A DNA stretch of 64,000 nt from Pseudomonas japonica (GTDB taxonomy: Bacteria; Pseudomonadota; Gammaproteobacteria; Pseudomonadales; Pseudomonadaceae), in the NCBI RefSeq assembly GCF_013522925.1, contig NZ_JAAMQU010000004.1, positions 62,001 through 126,000 on the forward strand, given 5' to 3'. The notes under the pieces are model-generated. The model was not told the DNA's origin. It worked only from the letters and a program-made list of their open reading frames with translations, and did not search any database. Positions within the stretch are counted from its first letter, which is position 1. Each line of letters starts with the position of its first letter. Positions 45,360-53,047 of this stretch are shown piece after piece. Both the position numbers and the translations under genes were made by a program.

Positions 45360-46222
45360 GGCTGGCGCTCGACCGGGTTGCGCAACACGCCGATGCCTTC
45401 GACCGAGATCTCGCACACATCACCAGGCTGCATGAACACCGGCGGCTGGCGCGAAAACCCGACGCCGCTGGGTGTACCGGTGGCCAGCAAGTCGCCAGGT
45501 TGCAGCGGCGCCAGTGTGGAAGCGTATTCGATGAACCGGGGTATCTTGTGCACCATGCTGGCAACCAGGTCGTCCTGCATCACCTGGCCGTTGAGCCGGG
45601 TTTGAATACGCAGGGCGTCGACGTCTGGCACCTCGCTGGCCGGCACGATCCAAGGGCCCACCGAACCGCTGCGATAGAAGTTCTTGCCGGGGGTGATTTG
45701 CCGTGTGTGGAACTGCCAGTCCCGCACGCTGCCTTCGTTCATCAGCGTGTAGCCGGCCACATGGCCCCAGGCATCGGCCTGGCTGATGCGGTAGCCTGGC
45801 TTGCCGATCACCACCACCAGTTCGCCTTCGAAATCGAATTGCTCGCTCACGCCAGGGTGTAACAGCGGCTGCCCGTGGGCGGTGAGCGAATCGCGAGTAC
45901 GGCCGAACAAGGCGGGTTGCTTGGGCAGTTCCTGCACCCGGCCGGCATTCTGCACCTCGTTGTGGTGCTCCACATAGTTCAGCGCCAGGCACCAGATATG
46001 CAACGGATCGGTAATCGGCGCCAGCAGGGTCACTTCGCTCAAGGCGTAGTCACCGCCCTGCCCGACCGCCTCCGCCACTTCAGCGGGCCAGCCGGCGGCG
46101 AGTACCGCCTTGAGGTCCGGGTACTGGTGGCCAAAGCGGGCGCCCAGGTCCACGACCTGATCGTCGTTTACTGCGCCCCAGGAAGCCTTGCCATTGCGTT
46201 CAAAACTGCAGTAACGGGTCAT
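45356..46222 (-). CDS. Fumarylacetoacetate hydrolase (FAH) family protein
   Basis: 288 residues. The metal-binding acidic residues appear in FDFEGELVVVIGKP and GYTLMNEGSVRDWQ; the C-terminus has IPRFIEYASTLAPLQPGDLLATGTPSGVG, the standard FAH signature. Family members hydrolyse or decarboxylate ring-cleavage products such as acylpyruvates. It sits between an SDR and the LysR gene in one operon, so a C-C hydrolase or oxo-acid decarboxylase step is likely. Confidence 0.88.
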   Translation of the reverse strand: MTRYCSFERNGKASWGAVNDDQVVDLGARFGHQYPDLKAVLAAGWPAEVAEAVGQGGDYALSEVTLLAPITDPLHIWCLALNYVEHHNEVQNAGRVQELPKQPALFGRTRDSLTAHGQPLLHPGVSEQFDFEGELVVVIGKPGYRISQADAWGHVAGYTLMNEGSVRDWQFHTRQITPGKNFYRSGSVGPWIVPASEVPDVDALRIQTRLNGQVMQDDLVASMVHKIPRFIEYASTLAPLQPGDLLATGTPSGVGFSRQPPVFMQPGDVCEISVEGIGVLRNPVERQP

Positions 46223-46234
46223 CGATGCGTCCTC

Positions 46235-47014
46235 TTAAACCAGCCCGGCGTAGGAACCGCCATCGAGCTGCAGGTTTTGACCGGAGATATAGCTCGCCTG
46301 GGCGCTGCACAAATAGGCGCAGGCATCACCGAACTCATGGGGTCGGCCCAGCCGTTTGGCGGCAATGGTGGCGGCGATGCGGCCCTTGGCTTCCTCTACG
46401 CTGATGCCTTCGCGGCTGGACATCCGGTCGGCCATGTAACGTTGGCGATCGGTATCGAAGCGCTCGGGCAACAGGTTGTTGAGGGTGACATTGTCGATGA
46501 CGCAGTCGCGCTGCACGGACTTGCTCAAGGCGGTCAGCCCGGCGCGCACTGCAGCCGACAGCCCCATGGTCGCGCTGGGTGATTTCACCATGGCCGAGGT
46601 GATGTTGATGATCCGGCCAAACTTGCGGCTGCGCATGCCGGGCAGGTAGGCCTTGATCAGGAAGATGGGCGCGAGCATGTTGCCTTCCACTGCCGCCAGC
46701 CAGTCTTCCCGGGACCAATCCGCCAGCTTGCCGGGCTCGGGGCCTGCATTGTTGTTCACCAGGATGTCTGGCGACGGGCACGCCTGGATGATGCGCTCAC
46801 GCCCTTGCTCGGTGCACAGGTCCGCCACAATCACCTCAGGGCGGTGCCCGGTTTGCGCCTCGATCAGGCTTGCGGCGGTTTCCAGCGAATCGAGGTTGCG
46901 GCCGTTGAGATAAACAACGCAGCCCTCACGTGCCAGCGAAGTGGCACAGGCAAGCCCAAGCCCCCGGGACGAGGCGCACACCAGCGCGGTTTTTCCGTTG
47001 ATACCCAAGTCCAT
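46235..47014 (-). CDS. SDR-family protein lacking the usual Tyr-Lys catalytic pair
   Basis: 259 residues. Cofactor motif ASSRGLGLA (for GxxxGxG) and NNAG are present, and the C-terminus YISGQNLQLDGGSY is standard. After the SDR serine (NITSAM) the usual YxxxK reads LSAAVRAGL, so both Tyr and Lys are missing. This atypical pattern defines a recognised SDR side branch whose chemistry is unclear. Within a ring-cleavage operon it may act on a cyclic diol or keto intermediate, or have a non-redox role. Confidence 0.82.
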   Translation of the reverse strand: MDLGINGKTALVCASSRGLGLACATSLAREGCVVYLNGRNLDSLETAASLIEAQTGHRPEVIVADLCTEQGRERIIQACPSPDILVNNNAGPEPGKLADWSREDWLAAVEGNMLAPIFLIKAYLPGMRSRKFGRIINITSAMVKSPSATMGLSAAVRAGLTALSKSVQRDCVIDNVTLNNLLPERFDTDRQRYMADRMSSREGISVEEAKGRIAATIAAKRLGRPHEFGDACAYLCSAQASYISGQNLQLDGGSYAGLV

Positions 47015-47015
47015 T

Positions 47016-48044
47016 TCAGTGCCCTCCTGCGTTCGTAATCGTTGCCAGCCGCTCGCGCAAGCGCGGGTAAACGGTAAGGGCGTTGTTGGCCAGCACGTTT
47101 TGCCGATTTGCCGGGGTAAGGTGTGGGCTAGCGCTGATGTAACGCCGGGTGTCGTCGTAGTGGTGGCCAGTTTGCGGATCGATGCCTTTCACGGCGCCGA
47201 TCATTTCCGAACCGAACAGGATGTTGCGGTGCGGCACCACCTGGGTCAGCAGGTCGATGCCCGGCTGGTGGTACACACAGGTATCGAAGAACACGTTGTT
47301 CATGATTCCCTCGTCCAGGGTTGCCAAGCCCATGTCCTGGGCCAGCCCCCGGTAACGGCCCCAGTGATAAGGCACAGCGCCTCCCCCGTGCGGGATCACC
47401 AGCCGCAGGGTGGGGAAATCCTTGAACAGTTGCGGCGCCAGCAACAGCTGCATGAACGCAGTGGTATCACCATTGAGGTAATGCGCGCCCACATGGTGGA
47501 AACACGGGTTGCACGAGCTGCTGACGTGGATCATCGCCGGCACGTCCAGCTCCACGAGTTTTTCATACAGTGGGTAGTAGTGGCGGTCCGTGATGGGCGT
47601 GTCCGTCCAGTAGCCACCGGACGGGTCCGGGTTAAGGTTGCAGCCCACGAAACCCAACTGGTTCACGCAGCGCTCCACCTCGGCCACCGCTGCCGTGAGC
47701 GGCTGGCCCGGGGATTGCGGCAATTGGCACACACCTGCGAAATTGCGCGGGTACAGCTCCACCACACGGTGGATGAGGTCGTTGGCCACCTCGGACCATT
47801 CGATGCTGTGCTCCAGCGTGCCAAGGTGATGGCCCATCTGCCCGGCAATGGGCGACAACAAGGTCAGGTCCAGGCCACGCTCGGCCTGTTCTTTCAACTG
47901 CTTGCCTTCAAGGGCGTCACGCAGTTGAGCATCCGAAATCTCGGGTACCGTGCCCAGCCGCCCCGGGCTTTGTAGCTGGCGCTCGCGCCATTCGCGCAGC
48001 GCGGCGGGGGCCGTGGTGAAGTGACCGTGGCAGTCGATGATCAT
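47016..48044 (-). CDS. ligJ: LigJ-type 4-oxalomesaconate hydratase (amidohydrolase superfamily)
   Basis: 342 residues. MIIDCHGHFTTAP (metal ligands His6, His8), GFVGCNLNPDPSGGYWT, MIHVSSSCNPCFH, VIPHGGGAVPYHWGRYRGLAQDM, FFDTCVYHQPGIDLL, LFGSEMIGAVKGIDPQTG and the C-terminal YPRL follow LigJ of the protocatechuate 4,5-cleavage pathway almost block by block. LigJ adds water to 4-oxalomesaconate to give 4-carboxy-4-hydroxy-2-oxoadipate, which an aldolase then splits. The start overlaps the VOC gene stop (ATGA). This is the most specific functional anchor in the cluster. Confidence 0.85.
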   Translation of the reverse strand: MIIDCHGHFTTAPAALREWRERQLQSPGRLGTVPEISDAQLRDALEGKQLKEQAERGLDLTLLSPIAGQMGHHLGTLEHSIEWSEVANDLIHRVVELYPRNFAGVCQLPQSPGQPLTAAVAEVERCVNQLGFVGCNLNPDPSGGYWTDTPITDRHYYPLYEKLVELDVPAMIHVSSSCNPCFHHVGAHYLNGDTTAFMQLLLAPQLFKDFPTLRLVIPHGGGAVPYHWGRYRGLAQDMGLATLDEGIMNNVFFDTCVYHQPGIDLLTQVVPHRNILFGSEMIGAVKGIDPQTGHHYDDTRRYISASPHLTPANRQNVLANNALTVYPRLRERLATITNAGGH

Positions 48045-49003
48045 GAGGCGGCTCCCTGTGCCTTGGCGGCGGATCGCACCCCACCCACAATGGGCGAGGC
48101 TTGTTTGGTGAAGCGCTCCGGCGGCGCTTCGCCGGTGTCGTGGCTCATGCCCTCGCCGATCTGGATGTGGTTGAATTTGCTTCGGGCATTCATCCGTTCA
48201 TGGGAAATCCAGTGTTCGTGCATCTGCCCGAAGGGGCTCATCCAGTAGTTGAATACCTGGCTACCGAGGGCGTGGCGGCCGATACCGCGCACATGGTCAT
48301 GGTCGTTGCCGCGCATGTGATCGAGCCCGAAGAAAATGTCGTCCACCCCTTCGACTTCAAAGGACGCGTGGTGCATCCCGGCCTTGGGCCCACGCAACAG
48401 GAACAGGACGTGGTGATCCACCGGCTCGTCGCCAAGGTCCACCCGGTCGAACTGGCCGATCACGTTGTCGGGCGTGCCCACGTACAGCTCATCGGTGGGC
48501 AGCAGGCCCAGGGTGCGCTGGTACCAACCGATCATGCTCGGCAGGTTGGGGGTCATGTAGGCAGTGTGTGCCAGCCGGCGCACCCTGGCCGGGCCCAGCG
48601 TCCGGCTTTCGCCATCGGGCCCACGGATGATGGTGCGTGGCGGCAATGCCGCCACAGGTTGCTGCCCGGTGATCAGCTCCAGCACCATGCCGTTGGGGTC
48701 GGTGACGCGCACCCGCTGGCCACCCCCGGGGGCGTCCAGCTGCTCGATGCCGTGCGCTTCAGGCAAGCGCGCCGCCACTTCCAACAGCTCGGGCTCGCGT
48801 AGCTGGTAGCCGTAGCTCACCACCCCTGGGTCCCCCAGCTCGGTTACATGCAAAAAGGGCGTTTCGCCAACGCCCCGCATGTACAGCCGCTGGGCGTCGC
48901 GGTGCACCAACATCAAGCCAAAGTCTTCCAGAAACGCTTGCATCCGGCCCAGGTCGGGGGCACTGAGCCGCACGAAGGAAATGCCAGAAATGATCGAGGG
49001 CAT
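48041..49003 (-). CDS. VOC-superfamily extradiol-dioxygenase-like protein
   Basis: 320 residues with two vicinal-oxygen-chelate halves. Putative Fe ligands in the second half are His in RRLAHTAYMTPN, His in AGMHHASFEVEG and a Glu near the end of the barrel (QMHEHWISHE). Type I extradiol dioxygenases of this size cleave catechol-type rings next to the diol. The call as an active ring-cleavage enzyme is an inference; related VOC proteins do other chemistry. An AATAATAA motif abuts its AGGAGG ribosome-binding site, and its stop overlaps ligJ. Confidence 0.78.
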   Translation of the reverse strand: MPSIISGISFVRLSAPDLGRMQAFLEDFGLMLVHRDAQRLYMRGVGETPFLHVTELGDPGVVSYGYQLREPELLEVAARLPEAHGIEQLDAPGGGQRVRVTDPNGMVLELITGQQPVAALPPRTIIRGPDGESRTLGPARVRRLAHTAYMTPNLPSMIGWYQRTLGLLPTDELYVGTPDNVIGQFDRVDLGDEPVDHHVLFLLRGPKAGMHHASFEVEGVDDIFFGLDHMRGNDHDHVRGIGRHALGSQVFNYWMSPFGQMHEHWISHERMNARSKFNHIQIGEGMSHDTGEAPPERFTKQASPIVGGVRSAAKAQGAAS

Positions 49004-49015
49004 AAGCCCCTCCTT

Positions 49016-49023
49016 TTATTATT
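49016..49023 (-). promoter_or_regulatory. Crc/Hfq CA-motif at the VOC gene ribosome-binding site
   Basis: AATAATAA on the mRNA strand directly before AGGAGG, 12 bases upstream of ATG 49003. Confidence 0.62.
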
Positions 49024-49034
49024 GTCAGGGCGTG

Positions 49035-49919
49035 CTAGAGCAGCTCGCTCACACTGCCATAGAGTTCAGCCACGCTGTATGAACGGCTGATCAGCTTTTG
49101 CTCGAAGGCCAGGGCAATGGCCATTTCCAGTGCCGGTTGCAAGGCGGCGAAACCATGAGGCTGAAGGTCGACTTTCCCTTGTTCAGTGCCTGCTGCGTGC
49201 TCCCGTGCACGTACCAGCAGCGCATACACCGCCGCCACGGCCTCGGGATGGGCGGCCACAGCATCGCGCCGCATCGCCACCACATGGTTGATCGGGACTA
49301 CCCCGGTGCGGGCATGCCAGGCCAACGCGGTGTCTGCCGGCGAAGCAATCAGTGGCCGCAGGCCGGGTTCGCCAGACAGCCCACCGCCGGCGATGATGGC
49401 GTCCACCTCTCCCGCTCGCAGCAGCTGCTCTAGGTTGCGGTCCGATTCGATTCTGGTCACCCAGGCGGGCTCTTCATAACTAGCCACGTGAGCGCCTTCC
49501 TGACTAAGCCATTGCACCTCTGGCAGGGCGACGCCGTACTCATGGGTCAACAGGCCACGTACCCACGTGGGTGTTGTCTGGGTCCAGGCCCGCATGGCCA
49601 CGCGCTTGCCCGCCAGGTGTTCGGGGCGAAGGTCGCTGTCTTCCCGGCAAAGGATGCTTTTATGGTGGAAGCCGCCATTCATTACGAACGGCAGCAGCAG
49701 GTAAGGCGCGCCCGCATCGAAGGCTTGCAGGAAGGTCATGATGGCAACTTCCGCAACCTCGAAGGCGTGCTCACGCACAACAGCCTTGAAAGCCTTCTGC
49801 GCTACGTCCACCGGGGCGAACTGCAACTCCACTTGCGCGGAGGTCAAACGTTTATCCTTGAGGGCCGTTGTTTTGGGATACGTGCCCATCATGGTGCTCA
49901 AAGGGATTGCCGCGCTCAT
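49035..49919 (-). CDS. 4,5-dihydroxyphthalate decarboxylase-like protein (periplasmic-binding-protein fold, no signal peptide)
   Basis: 294 residues. It has the fold and landmarks of Pht5-type decarboxylases: FEVAEVAIMTFLQAF, FHHKSILCREDSDLRPEHLAGKRVAMRAWTQTTPTWVRGLLTHEYGV and NHVVAMRRD. There is no signal peptide, which argues against a transporter-binding protein. Pht5 removes a carboxylate from 4,5-dihydroxyphthalate to give protocatechuate. A paralogue is encoded immediately upstream (49941-50900). Compared with it, the N-terminal strand here is shorter and more divergent. Confidence 0.75.
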   Translation of the reverse strand: MSAAIPLSTMMGTYPKTTALKDKRLTSAQVELQFAPVDVAQKAFKAVVREHAFEVAEVAIMTFLQAFDAGAPYLLLPFVMNGGFHHKSILCREDSDLRPEHLAGKRVAMRAWTQTTPTWVRGLLTHEYGVALPEVQWLSQEGAHVASYEEPAWVTRIESDRNLEQLLRAGEVDAIIAGGGLSGEPGLRPLIASPADTALAWHARTGVVPINHVVAMRRDAVAAHPEAVAAVYALLVRAREHAAGTEQGKVDLQPHGFAALQPALEMAIALAFEQKLISRSYSVAELYGSVSELL

Positions 49920-49940
49920 ATGTGCTTCTCCAGGGAGTGG

Positions 49941-50900
49941 TCAGGCCACGGCAGGGGTGGCAGGGGCGTGCCTAGGGTCAGGGAAGGCCTGTTCCAGCGC
50001 CGGCGGGTCGGTGATCAGCCCTTGCTCGTGAACGTAACGGACAAGCGCGGCGAACGAGGCGGCGTTTTCCGCCAGGCCATAAGGCAATGGGTTGCCCAGC
50101 CACTCGCCCAGGCGCTTGTAGCGAAGGTCCTCGGGTTGCGTGGCACTGCCTTGGGCAATACGCGCCAGGTAGTTGTCACGGGCCTGCACAAAGGCTTCGA
50201 ACAGCGCCAATGCAAGGCCCGGGTGTCGGCGCAACACCTCATCGCGCACCACGATCACCCCATGCAGCGGGTACACACCGGTACGTGCATACCAGGCTCG
50301 CTCCCGCGCCGGGGCGTCGGCGACCACATCCACCCAGCCTTCGATGGGCGCGTTGCCTAGCCCAGCCAGGCCGGAGAAACCGGCGTCCAGCTCGCCGCGC
50401 TCCACCCGCGCACTCAGGCGCTCGCCCTCTGGCAACAGGCGCACATTGGAGGGCAGCGGCGTGCCGGGTACGTTCTCGGCTTCTTCGGTGATCCATTGCA
50501 CCCGGGAACTGTCCAGCCCGAAATCATCAGCCAGAATGCCTCGGGTCCAAACCGCCGCGGTCACCCCATACGCCCGTACACCTACGCTGCGGCCTTCCAG
50601 GTCGCGGGGCTCGAAAATGCGCACGCCCGGCCGACATAGCAGCCCTTCGTGCCGGAAGCGGCGGGTCATCGGAAGCGGCAAAGCGGTGATGGGCGCCCCG
50701 CTGGCCCGGGCCACAAGGTAGGCCGTGGGCGCCATTTCGCAGATGTCGTACGGCTGGCTGCGGGCCATGTCGCGATAGGCATCCGGCATGCGTTTGACGT
50801 CGATGAAGTTCAGGTTAACGCCCAACACCTTGACCTTTCCGTCGCGCAGATCGGCGACCTGGCCATGAGGCCCCAGCACAATGCTCAGCGGCTCGTTCAT
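49941..50900 (-). CDS. 4,5-dihydroxyphthalate decarboxylase-like protein, second paralogue
   Basis: 319 residues. LSIVLGPHGQVADLRDGKV, YDICEMAPTAYLVARASGAPITALPLPMTRRFRHEGLLCRPG, EPRDLEGRSVGVRAYGVTAAVWTRGILADDFGL and GVYPLHGVIVVRDEV are the Pht5/COG0715-type signatures. No signal peptide. It overlaps the aldolase gene by four bases and precedes its paralogue by 21 bases. Two neighbouring copies may form a heteromer or act on two carboxylates in turn. Confidence 0.78.
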   Translation of the reverse strand: MNEPLSIVLGPHGQVADLRDGKVKVLGVNLNFIDVKRMPDAYRDMARSQPYDICEMAPTAYLVARASGAPITALPLPMTRRFRHEGLLCRPGVRIFEPRDLEGRSVGVRAYGVTAAVWTRGILADDFGLDSSRVQWITEEAENVPGTPLPSNVRLLPEGERLSARVERGELDAGFSGLAGLGNAPIEGWVDVVADAPARERAWYARTGVYPLHGVIVVRDEVLRRHPGLALALFEAFVQARDNYLARIAQGSATQPEDLRYKRLGEWLGNPLPYGLAENAASFAALVRYVHEQGLITDPPALEQAFPDPRHAPATPAVA

Positions 50901-51772
50901 GGTCGGGCTTCCTGGCCAGAAGTCGTCAGCGCCCGGCCCTTTTCCAATGCCGAGAAGTCGCGTTTGGGGTAGGTCATCAGGAAGCGGTATCCCTGCTCCA
51001 GCACCTGCGCCACGTTGGCCTCGGTCACATGGGGGTGGCCGACCGGTACGTTATGGGCCTTGCCTACTTCCAGTACATGGGCCATGAGGCGCAGCAATTC
51101 GGGATTGTCATACTGGCGCGGGCAGCCCAGTTCCTGGGTAAGGTCCCCTTCGCCGATCAGCACCACGCCAATGCCGGGCACTTGGCGAAGGATGGCTTCA
51201 AGGTTATTGACCGCCGCCACGTCTTCGATCATCAGCACTACCAGCACTTCGCCTTCCGGCGCCAGCGGCCATACGTCCGCCTTGCGGTAGTACTCCTGCT
51301 GAGACACGCCCCAGTAGCGGGCGGCGGGCATGGGCGCGTCGCCGCGCACACCCTTGGGCTCATACAAGGGCGCGGCTGGCAGCCGCGGATAGCGGCAGGC
51401 GGCGACCGCGTTGTAGGCCTCTTCGGGCGTGCTGATGCGGGGCCACACGATGCCATAAGCGCCCAGGTCCAGTGCCTGCTTGGCGAACCAGAGGTTCATC
51501 TCGCTGCCGCTAGGAGGAATGCGCACCAGTGGCGTCATCGGATTGGTCAGCGAGCCGGCCTTGGCGATCCGCTCGCGCAGCATCAAAAACTGCATGGACA
51601 TGCGCAGCGCCTTGATGTCCCACGGGTTGTGCTCCAGCTCGAAAACCACGCCGTCATTGGCCGATTGGGCAAAGGCGACCGCGTTTTCGATTTCCGCCTG
51701 AAGGAAGGAGGTAAAGGCAACGCCCCGGCCACTCTCCAACGCGCGGATGATGCCGTTCAGTCGTTCAGTCAT
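50897..51772 (-). CDS. HpcH/HpaI-family class II aldolase
   Basis: 291 residues. ELEHNPWDIKALR (metal/acid region), TPLVRIPPSG, LDLGAYGIVWPRISTPEEA and VLIGEGDLTQELG match PF03328 aldolases, which split 4-hydroxy-2-oxo acids into pyruvate and an aldehyde or keto acid. With a LigJ-type hydratase in the operon, cleavage of 4-carboxy-4-hydroxy-2-oxoadipate to pyruvate and oxaloacetate is the natural prediction. The classical CHA aldolase belongs to another family, so this would be a replacement. An insertion around residues 140-165 (YEPKGVRGDAPMPAARYWG) is typical of the long subgroup. Confidence 0.84.
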   Translation of the reverse strand: MTERLNGIIRALESGRGVAFTSFLQAEIENAVAFAQSANDGVVFELEHNPWDIKALRMSMQFLMLRERIAKAGSLTNPMTPLVRIPPSGSEMNLWFAKQALDLGAYGIVWPRISTPEEAYNAVAACRYPRLPAAPLYEPKGVRGDAPMPAARYWGVSQQEYYRKADVWPLAPEGEVLVVLMIEDVAAVNNLEAILRQVPGIGVVLIGEGDLTQELGCPRQYDNPELLRLMAHVLEVGKAHNVPVGHPHVTEANVAQVLEQGYRFLMTYPKRDFSALEKGRALTTSGQEARP

Positions 51773-51784
51773 GGATGGTCCCCG

Positions 51785-52825
51785 TCAGAGAATGGCGCTA
51801 CAGAACGCATCACCTGCGTCCTCGGGCAGTTGCTTTTCGACCCACTCCCGGCCCCCGTCGAGGGTGTAGAACACCTGCCCGCCGCGGGTCACCGTGATCA
51901 CACCAGCAGGGTCACTCACATGGGTGCCGAATCCCATCATGGTGCTGCGCGCGGTCACTGCCTCGTCGGCGCGGTACCAGCGCTCACCCAGGTCATCGGT
52001 GCGGTAAAGGGCCCCCGCATGGCTGCGGGAAGAAATGCTGAAGCAGGCATACATCGACGTCGGCTGGCCATGGATCACCCGGCACTCACGGGTGTAGTCG
52101 AAGGGCGCGAAGTTGCGCACGGCCAAGTCACGGAAGTGCTTGCCGCGGTCCAGGCTTTCGAAGATGCCCATGCGGCAGATGTAATACACCGCGTCCGGCT
52201 TCGCGGGCGTGGTTGTGACCGCATGGCCGTCGAACATGCCTTCGGTGTCGTCGGTGGTCAGCTCGGTGTTTTTCAGGTGCGCCAGGGCGGCGAGGGCCGA
52301 AAGGCCCTGCGCTTCGCTGCGCCAGTGGCGCCCGCCGTCTTCGCTGATGTAGAAACCACTGATTTCGGCGGCGGCATACGCAAGGTTCGGGTCGGTGGGA
52401 TGAAACGCCACCCGCATCAGGCGGGAGCCGCCAAAGGAAATCTGGAAACGTTCGGGAAACTCACCCGTGCACTGCGCCCAGCTTTGCCCGGCGTCTTCGC
52501 TACGCCAGAAGCCCACCGGCGCCGTGCCGGCAATCAGCACGTCCGGGTTGTGCGGGCTCACGGCCAGGCTCCAGATCGGTACGGGCGCCGGGGTGACCGC
52601 CAGGCGCTCCCAGCTCTGCGCGCCATCGCTGGAGCGGTACAAGCCCTTGCGCGTCGCCAGATACACCACTTCGGGGCGGGTGGGGTGAGGTGTGATCGCC
52701 TGTACGCAAGCATCCAGAGGGATGCCCTCGGCCAGTTCCAGTTCCCCGCCAGGCTTCAGGCGGTACAGCGAACCAACAGCCCCCGGGCGGGTGACGGCGG
52801 TGCCTACCAACATCAGGTTTCGCAT
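51785..52825 (-). CDS. BNR/sialidase-like beta-propeller protein, cytoplasmic
   Basis: 346 residues made of about six propeller blades with Asp-box-like turns (SSDGAQSWERL, SEDAGQSWAQC, SEDGGRHWRS, TDDLGERWYRAD, TLDGGREWVEK). It has no signal peptide and no sialidase catalytic Arg triad that I can see. It is the first gene of the minus-strand catabolic operon, 13 bases upstream of the aldolase gene, and carries an AACAACAA motif in its leader. Similar propellers occur in other degradation clusters; the role is unknown, perhaps a lactonase-like or scaffold function. Confidence 0.8.
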   Translation of the reverse strand: MRNLMLVGTAVTRPGAVGSLYRLKPGGELELAEGIPLDACVQAITPHPTRPEVVYLATRKGLYRSSDGAQSWERLAVTPAPVPIWSLAVSPHNPDVLIAGTAPVGFWRSEDAGQSWAQCTGEFPERFQISFGGSRLMRVAFHPTDPNLAYAAAEISGFYISEDGGRHWRSEAQGLSALAALAHLKNTELTTDDTEGMFDGHAVTTTPAKPDAVYYICRMGIFESLDRGKHFRDLAVRNFAPFDYTRECRVIHGQPTSMYACFSISSRSHAGALYRTDDLGERWYRADEAVTARSTMMGFGTHVSDPAGVITVTRGGQVFYTLDGGREWVEKQLPEDAGDAFCSAIL

Positions 52826-52844
52826 CTGCTACTCCTGCCAACTG

Positions 52845-52852
52845 TTGTTGTT
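52845..52852 (-). promoter_or_regulatory. Crc/Hfq CA-motif at the head of the operon
   Basis: AACAACAA on the mRNA strand, 19 bases before ATG 52825, just before the CAGGAG ribosome-binding site of the first gene. Confidence 0.62.
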
Positions 52853-52998
52853 CTTCGTGCCGCAGGCAGGGCCTGGCGGCTGACGTAGGCCAGTCTATGC
52901 AGGAGCAACTAGGCGTGGTTATTGGAAAGGTGCGGGGGTAATAGATTATTGCTGAGTTGGGTTCGTAGGCCCGGCAGGGCCGTGGATTCGGCGGTAGC

Positions 52999-53025
52999 GG
53001 TCGCAGGCAAGCCTCGCTGCTACGG
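52999..53025. repeat. REP-like element, second copy
   Basis: Contains GCAGGCAAGCCTCGCTGC and flanking bases identical to the right unit at 37946-37973; a CCCGGCAGGGCCG stretch lies just upstream in both. It separates the aromatic-type cluster from the liv-type operon. Confidence 0.6.
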
Positions 53026-53047
53026 GGCCGGCCCACGAAATGACCGG

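Noticed and set aside
51029..52888. Plus-strand open frame of about 620 codons
   Set aside because: Antisense to the aldolase and BNR genes, which have clear family motifs; the frame shows no recognisable domain.
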